From positions 1 through 33,314 of IMG/VR virus record IMGVR_UViG_3300028393_000213: DNA of 33,314 bases; one strand, 5' to 3'. Under the pieces are notes generated by a model. That model had not been told where the DNA came from. It ran no database searches and saw only the letters and a list, made by a program, of their open reading frames with translations. How positions within the stretch are numbered: the first letter of the stretch is position 1; the number at the start of each line of letters is the position of its first letter. Positions 27,054 through 33,314 of this stretch are shown here, in pieces. The stretch comes from a virus. Both the position numbers and the translations under genes were made by a program.

Positions 27054-28427
27054 TCAGCTGATCGCGGGGGCCCAGCGGACGTTCTGGATCACCGCGACCG
27101 CAGCCGCATGACGCAGCTGGAAGTCGTGCTCGGCAATCGCGCGGATCAGCGTCTGGTCGTTCTGGAACACCGAGATCGTGTTGCCGCCGCCGTCGATGTA
27201 GGTCCCCTCTTTCGAGACCGCCAACTCAAGCTGCATGGAGTCGAGCACCATCGCCTCAGTCATCTCGGCGAGGAAAACGAAGCTCAGATCCTGGTTGGTG
27301 CTCGACGAGTCATAGATGTTGATCGGCAGCTGCGCCGTTTTCTTGAACGGGTAGCCCAGCAGGGTCCCGCGGCTCAGTTCGTCGCGGAACACGTAAATCG
27401 CCAGGCTGTTCTGCACGTTGTTCAGATAGTTAAAGGTCCGGGGATGCATAAACCAGACGCGCCGATTGTCGGGCACGAGCGCGACATCGAGGCGGTTGAT
27501 CGCGCCGCCGAGTTCGTTCGCCACGGTCGCCAGCGTGTAGACCATGTTGCTGGTGATGAACGTGCCGCCGACCGCGTAGACGGAGTTGCCGGAGGTCGAC
27601 CAGTTGCCGATGGTGCCGGCCGTCGCGCGGACATAGTCATTGGCGAAGCCCAGGAACCCCTTGGGAGTGTCCTGCGTGCCATCGCCGGTCAGGAACGCGA
27701 TGTCTTCACGCAGCGCCACGATCTTGACCAGGTCATCGCGCACGAATGCGTCGATGGCCGGATCAGCGTACCGCATCATGTCGTTGGACACCGGAACCAG
27801 GGCCGTCAGCTTCTTGTAGCTGGCCACGATCTGGTTGAAACCCTGCTGCGAGGTCGGGATTTTCTGGATTTCCGACCCGTAGGTGGCGCTCGCCGCGGAC
27901 GACTGACCGGGCAGACGCATCGTGCCGCGCGGCATCGGGATCACGCGAGGACCAGCCGAACGCACCACAGCGGCAGCGCGCAGGAGCGGGATGATCTCGG
28001 CCATGTAGTCCTCTGGGACCGCAAAGCCGCCGCTGGTGCCGGTCGTGGCAGCCAGAGCGCGCGTGACCGGGTGAGACTCGCCATAGGCCTCGTGCGCCGC
28101 GGTGCGAGCGTTGTAGATGCTGCCACCGCCAGCGCCGAGCATCTTGACGACGCCGCCGAGGACGAGGGACTTCTCGCGGACGTAGTGGTCTTTTTCGACC
28201 GAGGCCGAAACCGTGGGCTGACCGGCCACAGGCTGAGCGGTGCTGGCGGCGAGCTCCTGCGCGGCTTTGGCGCGAGTGATCTGGTCGTCGAGCGACCGGA
28301 CAGTCGCTTCCTTGCCGGTGAAATCGACCAGTTCGGGTTCAGTGAGATTCTCTTTTTGCGCCAACAAGTTGAACGCATCGAAGGCAGCAGAACGCTGCTT
28401 GCGGAGGTCCGCAATCTTGAAGTGCAT
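27054..28427 (-). CDS. HK97-fold major capsid protein, 457 aa
   Basis: Residues 1-100 form a helical delta domain (MHFKIADLRKQRSAAFDAFN, then SLDDQITRAKAAQELAA) that acts as internal scaffold and is removed by the protease. The mature part starts near residue 130 (ALAATTGTSGGFAVPEDY) and shows the family features: VIPMPRGTMRLPGQSS, REDIAFLTGDGTQDTPKGFL, RRVWFMHPRTFNYLNN and the C-terminal VFQNDQTLIRAIAEHDFQLR. ATG 28427 is chosen because the delta domain starts here; a longer frame adds basic residues. The gene follows the prohead protease at 95 bases with a small hairpin between. Confidence 0.93.
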   Translation of the reverse strand: MHFKIADLRKQRSAAFDAFNLLAQKENLTEPELVDFTGKEATVRSLDDQITRAKAAQELAASTAQPVAGQPTVSASVEKDHYVREKSLVLGGVVKMLGAGGGSIYNARTAAHEAYGESHPVTRALAATTGTSGGFAVPEDYMAEIIPLLRAAAVVRSAGPRVIPMPRGTMRLPGQSSAASATYGSEIQKIPTSQQGFNQIVASYKKLTALVPVSNDMMRYADPAIDAFVRDDLVKIVALREDIAFLTGDGTQDTPKGFLGFANDYVRATAGTIGNWSTSGNSVYAVGGTFITSNMVYTLATVANELGGAINRLDVALVPDNRRVWFMHPRTFNYLNNVQNSLAIYVFRDELSRGTLLGYPFKKTAQLPINIYDSSSTNQDLSFVFLAEMTEAMVLDSMQLELAVSKEGTYIDGGGNTISVFQNDQTLIRAIAEHDFQLRHAAAVAVIQNVRWAPAIS

Positions 28428-28499
28428 GAAAAGGGCTCCATCGAGGGAAAGCGGCGCCGTCCGGCGCTGCAAGCGGTTGCCCAAGCCGCGTATGGGGCG

Positions 28500-28515
28500 C
28501 CCGGCTTATGCCGGG
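28500..28515. promoter_or_regulatory. Small GC hairpin between protease and capsid
   Basis: Arms CCCGGC and GCCGGG enclose a TTAT loop. It lies in the 94-base gap between the protease stop and the capsid ATG, the longest gap within the head genes. No T run follows on the minus strand, so a full terminator is unlikely. It might modulate read-through or protect the abundant capsid message. Confidence 0.3.
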
Positions 28516-28521
28516 ATGGGG

Positions 28522-29247
28522 TCAGGCGGCGGCGAGGCTCAGAGCCACGGCGCGGCGGCGACGATGTTCGAGGGAGAGCGAGCGGCCATTGGCCGTTCCG
28601 TCGCTTTCGCCCTCGCCATCAGTCGTCTGGAATTCGGTTGTGTCGGTGTCGTCGAGCAGATCGCGGATCATGCAGCGCGCCTCGTCGATCTTGTTGTGGG
28701 CAGTGTCGAGCACATCGCGGGTGACGGACGAGATCGTCTTGCCGGCGCGCTTGCTGGGTCGTGACATGTCAGGCTCCTGGGGTTCAACAGATCGCGCGGT
28801 CACTACGGCGCCGGTGTCGGCCGGCACGCTGACGAACGAGAATTCGAGCAGGTCCCATCGGGTAAACCGCTGGCCACCGCGAGGCTTTGTCGGATCAAGC
28901 GGCTCACCGTCCAGCGGCTCAAACCCGACGCTCACCGCCTGGATAACGCCGCTCTTGACCAGGCCGCGCGTGCGATCGGCTACTTCTGAGATACCGAGGG
29001 GAGCGAACCGGACCCGAGCGATGATCTGGTCGCCCTCGATGCGGATGGCCTCTGCGTTGCCGACCGGCTCGTCCGGGTTGTGCTGCCACAAGACGACGGG
29101 GTTCCGGAGGTAGTTGGCCAGATCGACACCGCCGGGAACGAGGATGTGACCGTCGCGCGCGATGTCGCCTGTCATGATCACGGCCTCGATCTCGTCTTCG
29201 TCGAGCAGGCTGACGTGACTGGGAACGAGCTTTCGGATGATCGCCAT
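28522..29247 (-). CDS. HK97-family prohead protease, 241 aa
   Basis: This serine protease (herpes-protease fold) cleaves the capsid delta domain and itself during head maturation. The catalytic His is residue 56 in WQHNPDEPVG, and the serine is in LEFSFVSVPAD (Ser137 or Ser140, Ser137 favoured by family spacing). Residues 1-145 are the protease domain; the rest is a charged, low-complexity tail probably removed on maturation, which may have scaffold function. ATG 29247 shares one base with the upstream stop. It lies between portal and capsid, the standard place. Confidence 0.92.
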   Translation of the reverse strand: MAIIRKLVPSHVSLLDEDEIEAVIMTGDIARDGHILVPGGVDLANYLRNPVVLWQHNPDEPVGNAEAIRIEGDQIIARVRFAPLGISEVADRTRGLVKSGVIQAVSVGFEPLDGEPLDPTKPRGGQRFTRWDLLEFSFVSVPADTGAVVTARSVEPQEPDMSRPSKRAGKTISSVTRDVLDTAHNKIDEARCMIRDLLDDTDTTEFQTTDGEGESDGTANGRSLSLEHRRRRAVALSLAAA

Positions 29248-29525
29248 CAGGCGTAGCTCGCCGCGCCCGCAGCCACGAGCGCATCGGCCTCATGCTTGTG
29301 CAGAGACAAGGTCACGCCGCTGGCGATTGTTCGGGGATAGTCGAGCCCGGCTGAAGCACATCCCGTCATCGAGGGCGCGGACGGCGTGCCGGTCGAAGTT
29401 GCGCGGGCGTAAGAGGACGAGAGCACGACCTTGACCGAAGCGCTGCTCTCGATCCGGGCCATGTTCACCAGGATCGGAGTGGCGCCGACCAATCCGTGCG
29501 AGACGTTTTTCGCGTTGATCGCCAT
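29247..29525 (-). CDS. Small hypothetical head-module protein, 92 aa
   Basis: The protein is rich in Ala, Ser and Thr (IESSASVKVVLSSSYARATS) and ends in LSLHKHEADALVAAGAASY. The HxxEADALVAAGAA end is similar to the end of small phage proteins that describe a basic or acidic motif and are often annotated only as hypothetical. No domain is recognised. It is positioned between the portal stop (9 bases) and the protease ATG (one shared base). A head accessory role follows only from position. Confidence 0.6.
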   Translation of the reverse strand: MAINAKNVSHGLVGATPILVNMARIESSASVKVVLSSSYARATSTGTPSAPSMTGCASAGLDYPRTIASGVTLSLHKHEADALVAAGAASYA

Positions 29526-29534
29526 GTCATGCTC

Positions 29535-30842
29535 CTAAGCGTCTGGGGCCGACGTCGGAACGCCAGGCTCTGGGGGATGGCCATCTTTCGGATGACCGGC
29601 ACCGTCCGGCGCCTGGCCACTCATGTCGCTGCCGATTGCAGCCATGTTCACCGGCTGCATAATCGTATCGCCGCCGGGGACCGCCGGCAGTCGCTCGGCA
29701 CGGCGCCACTCGTTCGTGGAGATCAAGCCGGACAGCTTGCCGATCCGGCCCAGGTTGTAGCGGGTGAGCGGGTCGGCTCGGAGGAGAGCGTCTTCATTAA
29801 GGTCCAGTTCAAGACCCTCATCTTCGAGTCCGAATGCCCGCTCGAATTTCTGCTCCAGCATGTCCAGCAATGGGCTGACGGTGCTGTTCACGTAAGCCTG
29901 CTCCTCCTGGATCACAGTCGAGCCGCGCGTGGTGTCAGGCTGCATCAGCTTGCGCGTCGGCACACCAAAGAACCGGGCGATGTCCTGCACCGTCAGGTTC
30001 ACCTGCTCGATGAATTGCAGGTCCACCGAGGTCAGTGACAGCGCCTTCGCCTTCACCCCATGCTCCAGCACCGCAGTCCGGCCGACGTTCTGAATACCGG
30101 CCGAAAACTGCTCCCATCCCTGCTTGAGGCGGGCGGCGGACTGCTCGTTCAGGCTCTGGTCAGTCTCCAGCACCACAGATGGCCGGGCGCCGTTTCCGAC
30201 CCAGCGACTCTGCTGCTGAGACTGACCGATGGCCAGGCCGATCGCATCACGCGCCAGGCCGATTGTGGAAGCACCGACCAGCGTGTTGAACGATAGGCCG
30301 CGGAGGTGGAGCACGTCCTCGGCCGGGATCGCCAGCGGAAAGGATTGCAGCGCCGCGAACTGGAACAAACCCATCCGGGACACTTGATAAAATACCGACC
30401 CATCAACCGCCTCCAGGACGCTGACGGCGTCCGGGTTGATCAAGACCATCTCGGTCGGATCGCCCTGACTGTTCCGCAGGACGGCTGCATAGCCATTTCC
30501 GCGCAGCATATAGGCGGCGACCAGGTCGCGGGTGAATTCGTGCCAGGTCTGTGCCCGGTTCGGCGTCTTCAGCAGGCGCGCGACCGGATGATCCTTCGGC
30601 CGAATGTGGGCCCGCGAACCATCTTCCAGGCTGCGGAACAACGATGGCCGGCAGCGCGCGACGTCAGACGAGAGGATGCGAACCGAGGCATAGACGGCTG
30701 AAACCGTCATCGAGGTCGACTGCGACACCGGCATCCCGGAGGCGCTCGGCACCGATCCGATCCCGCCGAACATGCCACCAGGCGACACCGGCGAGGCCGA
30801 GCGTTGCTCTGCTGGCTTAAACAGACGAGAGAAAAAACTCAT
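29535..30842 (-). CDS. HK97-family phage portal protein, 435 aa
   Basis: The dodecameric portal forms the entrance for DNA at one capsid vertex. Features are FFSRLFKPAEQR at the start, TMTVSAVYASVRILSSDVAR, the conserved HPVARLLKTPNRAQTWHEFT, GNGYAAVLRNSQGDPTEMVL, and IPAEDVLHLRGLSFNTLVGA. The wing and stem part continues to RFFGVPTRKLMQPDT and EQAYVNSTVSPLLDMLEQKF. A Pro/Gly-rich tail follows. The ATG at 30842 shares a base with the terminase stop (TGATG). The length of 435 is normal. Confidence 0.94.
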   Translation of the reverse strand: MSFFSRLFKPAEQRSASPVSPGGMFGGIGSVPSASGMPVSQSTSMTVSAVYASVRILSSDVARCRPSLFRSLEDGSRAHIRPKDHPVARLLKTPNRAQTWHEFTRDLVAAYMLRGNGYAAVLRNSQGDPTEMVLINPDAVSVLEAVDGSVFYQVSRMGLFQFAALQSFPLAIPAEDVLHLRGLSFNTLVGASTIGLARDAIGLAIGQSQQQSRWVGNGARPSVVLETDQSLNEQSAARLKQGWEQFSAGIQNVGRTAVLEHGVKAKALSLTSVDLQFIEQVNLTVQDIARFFGVPTRKLMQPDTTRGSTVIQEEQAYVNSTVSPLLDMLEQKFERAFGLEDEGLELDLNEDALLRADPLTRYNLGRIGKLSGLISTNEWRRAERLPAVPGGDTIMQPVNMAAIGSDMSGQAPDGAGHPKDGHPPEPGVPTSAPDA

Positions 30843-32740
30843 CAGAATACCAGCAGACCACGGGTGTCATAGATCGAGCGGGACTCAATCGAACCGTTCA
30901 TGGTTGCCGCTCCTACTGCCATTGCCAGCGCCACAAGGGCGTCAATTCTGTTCACCGCCCGGCGCTTGCTGAACCAGCGGTTGTCGAATGGGTCGCGCTC
31001 AATCGCCGCCGACATGATCGCGGAAATGAGCACCGGGTTTCGGCGGATGCGTATCCGCCTCTCAAGGATCAGATTTTCGAGCATCGCCAGAGAGCCCGGC
31101 ATCCACAGGCCATCAACCGGCGGCTTGCCCGAGCGCTTCGCGTCCAGCAGCTGCTCGTCGGTGACCTTCGCCCGTCGCCGGCCGCCCTGAGGGTGCTCGA
31201 TCTGCGGCAGGGTCAGGCCCTGGGCGTCGAGTTCATCCTCCAGCTTGCGGTAGCTGTATCGGTCATAGGCCAGCGCCCGGACCCGATACTCTGAAGCGAT
31301 CTCACCAATGCGGGCGGCGACAAAATCGAGCCGGATCGTCTTGCCCGCCTCGGCCCGCAGGTGGCCCTGCTCGGCCCAGACGTCGTAAGGTTGCTGGTCG
31401 CGCAACGCCCGCTCGGTCATCGTGTCCCGAGGCGTCCAGGCTTCCACCCAGGCGTCGAAGGTCGGCAGCCTGGCAATCGTGCCATCGTCACGGACGACAT
31501 CAACCATGCCGGTCGGCTGCACCACAGCGAGCGCCGTCAAATCCTGGCTGCCCGATAGATCAAGGCCGCAGAACGCATCATCGCCGGACATGTCCAGCGG
31601 ATCGAAATCAGCGAGCACCGCCTCCAGCGCCGCGCGACCCATCCAACTCTCCTCGGCGTCCGTCCATTGGCAGAAGTGAAGCCGCAGGATGCCGTTGAGC
31701 TTGCCGGGGATCGCCGTCGCCTGGCGCACCACACTGGCGAGGTAGTGTTCCTTCACCGTCACGCCGAGCAGAGGGTTCGCCTTGATCCAGCACGTCGGAT
31801 CGGTCAGCGGATCGTCGTGAGCATCGAGGGCGCAGACGAACGAAAACGTCTCGTCGTCGATTATCTCGCCGACATAGGCGAATTCTGCATCCGGCGTCTT
31901 GGTGCCGGCAGCGACGCGAACGGCATGCTCGTGTTCCTGCCAGCAGATCGAGTTGCGGTCGGAGCCGCTGTTGGTGGCCATCACCAGCAATGGCTGGCGG
32001 CGCCATTTGAAGCCGCGCTCCAGCAGTTCAACCGTCCGCGCGTCACGATGCTCATGCACCTCGTCGCACAGCGCACAACTCGGTCGCGGGCCGGATTGGC
32101 CTTCGTCGGACGAGATCGGCCGGAAGAAACTGCCAGTTCGGAGATCTGCCAGGTTCCACACCGGATTGCCGCCCGACTTGGTGAGCCGTGCGGCCAGTGC
32201 CGGCGACTGGTCGACCATCGCCACCGCGTCACGGAATAAAACCATCGCCTGGTCTTTTTTGGACCCGGCCGCATATACCTCGGCGCGGGCCTCTCCGTCG
32301 GCGAGAAGGCAATAGAGACCGATCCCGGCGAGCATGGGCGACTTACCGTTGCCCTTGCCCTCCTCGTCGTAGAAGCGGCGGAACCGGCGGGTGCCGTCAG
32401 CCTTCATCCAGCCGAACAGCGAACCGATGCGGAACGCCTGCGAAGGGTGGAGTTCGAATTTTCGGCCTTCGAATTGGCCACCATTTAGCCGAAGAACATC
32501 AGGGAAGAAGTTGATGGCGTGGATCGCAGCGTCTCTGTCCCAAGTCAGGCCGCGGCCCGCACCATGCACCAGGTCGTCGAGGTGACGCTGGCAGGAGTTT
32601 CGGACGTGCGGGCCAACGATGCAGCGACCAGCGATGACCTCAGCGGCCCAGGCAGTGACGGGATCGTCAGGCGAAGTATTTGGCGGTCGGGTCTGCTTCT
32701 TGGTCGCCCGGCGGCGCCGCGGTGATCCGGCTGCGAGCAC
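30842..32740 (-). CDS. terL: Large terminase subunit, 632 aa
   Basis: This ATPase-nuclease drives DNA into the head and cuts it. Walker A is at residues 125-134 (DEEGKGNGKS), Walker B at about 221-227 (SCALCDEVHEH, with Asp226-Glu227). The nuclease part has Asp in FCGLDLSGSQDLTALAV near residue 392 and a later acidic site around ALAYDRYSYRKLEDEL. This is the Terminase_1/HK97-like group, which often uses cos ends. GTG 32740 overlaps the small subunit gene by 74 bases; GGAA is nine bases upstream, but other starts are possible since the first 25 residues are basic and not conserved. Confidence 0.94.
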   Translation of the reverse strand: MLAAGSPRRRRATKKQTRPPNTSPDDPVTAWAAEVIAGRCIVGPHVRNSCQRHLDDLVHGAGRGLTWDRDAAIHAINFFPDVLRLNGGQFEGRKFELHPSQAFRIGSLFGWMKADGTRRFRRFYDEEGKGNGKSPMLAGIGLYCLLADGEARAEVYAAGSKKDQAMVLFRDAVAMVDQSPALAARLTKSGGNPVWNLADLRTGSFFRPISSDEGQSGPRPSCALCDEVHEHRDARTVELLERGFKWRRQPLLVMATNSGSDRNSICWQEHEHAVRVAAGTKTPDAEFAYVGEIIDDETFSFVCALDAHDDPLTDPTCWIKANPLLGVTVKEHYLASVVRQATAIPGKLNGILRLHFCQWTDAEESWMGRAALEAVLADFDPLDMSGDDAFCGLDLSGSQDLTALAVVQPTGMVDVVRDDGTIARLPTFDAWVEAWTPRDTMTERALRDQQPYDVWAEQGHLRAEAGKTIRLDFVAARIGEIASEYRVRALAYDRYSYRKLEDELDAQGLTLPQIEHPQGGRRRAKVTDEQLLDAKRSGKPPVDGLWMPGSLAMLENLILERRIRIRRNPVLISAIMSAAIERDPFDNRWFSKRRAVNRIDALVALAMAVGAATMNGSIESRSIYDTRGLLVF

Positions 32741-33152
32741 TGGGCGTCATTCCAAATTCTGCGGCGTAGCGCACCATGTCGGCGGCTGCCTTGTTGGCCG
32801 TGCCCACCAGCGGGTTCTGGATTGCGTTCCCATTTGTGGTCTTGATCATCAGGCCGCCAGTGAGTTGATCGCGCTCGGCCATTTTCGATATTGCGGTCTC
32901 AGCCTTTACCCATCGCGCGTATGACTGGCAGTAGGCAGCGAGGGCCGCCCGATCGATACCGGATAACATGCCGATCTTGTAAAGCTCCTCCGAGATGCGT
33001 CCCCATTCGACCTTCGCTGTGTCGTCAAGGTGTGGCGGAGGCGTTGGCAGTGCGAGCGATGGCTTTGCCTCGCCGGGCAGGATTGGCCGCCTCCCAGGGT
33101 TCCCGGTGACTAGCTTCAAATGCGACGGCTTCGGTTTTCGTCCGGACACCAT
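32667..33152 (-). CDS. terS: Small terminase subunit, P27 family, 161 aa
   Basis: The protein starts MVSGRKPKPSHLKLVTGNPG, the classic P27-family opening, followed by the PPPHLDDTAKVEWGRISEEL and SGIDRAALAAYCQSYARWVK helices and the KTTNGNAIQNPLVGTANKAA segment. It recognises the packaging site and guides the large subunit. ATG 33152 is chosen because GAGGAA lies 8 bases upstream and the family starts here, rather than at 33188. It is the first gene of the late operon visible in the window. Confidence 0.93.
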   Translation of the reverse strand: MVSGRKPKPSHLKLVTGNPGRRPILPGEAKPSLALPTPPPHLDDTAKVEWGRISEELYKIGMLSGIDRAALAAYCQSYARWVKAETAISKMAERDQLTGGLMIKTTNGNAIQNPLVGTANKAAADMVRYAAEFGMTPSARSRITAAPPGDQEADPTAKYFA

Positions 33153-33314
33153 TTGTGATTTCCTCGAATGTTCGTCCGTCGCCCTCAAGGCATGGCAGGC
33201 TGCATCAGGGCGCCCGTCAAAATAGGCGCATCGGACGGAAATGGCATTCGAACCTCGATGAGCGGGGGGGGCGTTTGACCCCCGGTGCGGGTTTCGCGAC
33301 TCTGAAAGGCAATC
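33153..33314. other. Region upstream of terminase; possible packaging-site sequence
   Basis: These 162 bases hold no supported gene, though one minus frame stays open to the edge. A run of eight G at 33264-33271 is followed by CGTTTGA and five C at 33279-33283, giving a short dyad. Such GC-rich runs just upstream of a small terminase gene fit a cos or pac site. No cut site can be read from this sequence alone. Confidence 0.35.

Noticed and set aside
27108-28724. Long plus-strand open frame (538 codons) opposite the capsid and protease genes
   Set aside because: It is antisense to two firmly identified genes, has an Arg/His-rich composition typical of a shadow frame in GC-rich DNA, and matches no family.
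33192-33220. Candidate late promoter: TTGACG at 33220-33215 (minus)
   Set aside because: With a 17-base spacer the -10 would be TGCCAT, only three matches to consensus; not enough to list.
1-33314. Search for defence, toxin-antitoxin, anti-CRISPR, retron or tRNA genes
   Set aside because: No reverse transcriptase, toxin-antitoxin pair, Cas protein, restriction enzyme, methylase or tRNA-like cloverleaf was recognised. Small unknown early genes could hide anti-defence proteins, but nothing in them supports a specific claim.

Overview
The window is almost entirely one temperate siphophage, either a prophage or a phage contig, of a GC-rich alphaproteobacterial host. The evidence for a siphophage is an HK97-type head module (P27-family small terminase, large terminase, portal, prohead protease, HK97-fold capsid), followed by a tail module with a tail-assembly chaperone, a long tape measure and the four-gene tip block seen in alphaproteobacterial gene transfer agents and related phages (DUF2460, DUF2163/BR0599, NlpC/P60, tip/host-specificity protein). 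No host housekeeping gene, rRNA or tRNA was seen. The host assignment is an inference from gene content and base composition.

Layout. Bases 1-5951 hold a rightward early operon of about 15 small genes: a HIRAN-domain protein cut by the left edge, an XRE-type regulator, a YqaJ-type recombination exonuclease with a conserved partner protein, a pentapeptide-repeat protein, several unknown small proteins, a Gly-X repeat protein and an AlpA-type regulator. Almost every junction is a 1-8 base stop/start overlap. Two dyad repeats 33 bp apart precede the operon and look like operators. Bases 5952-6152 are a regulatory gap with a 14-bp hairpin, GGGACA repeats and a 16-bp palindrome, followed by a P4-type tyrosine integrase (6153-7361).

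From 33152 down to 7466 everything is on the minus strand. In transcription order: small terminase, large terminase, portal, a small unknown, prohead protease, major capsid, a possible decoration protein, a small unknown, head-tail connector, HK97-gp10-like protein, tail terminator-like protein, a small unknown, two tandem major tail proteins, tail-assembly chaperone with a probable -1 frameshift extension, tape measure, the gene-transfer-agent-like tip block, then tail fibre and baseplate genes, a membrane protein, GH108 endolysin, holin and two overlapping small lipoproteins. The early and late units converge between integrase and lysis genes.

The points most worth a second look are: the tandem duplication of the tail tube gene; a 1.4-kb tandem duplication of a glycine-rich fibre gene plus a small partner gene; the tip protein split in two at a TGATG overlap; the frameshifted tail chaperone; the operator pair and the GGGACA sites; and the hexanucleotide repeat encoding 34 Gly-X dipeptides. 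I found no CRISPR array, insertion sequence, toxin-antitoxin pair or recognised defence system. The most accessory-like genes are the unknown small early ones.
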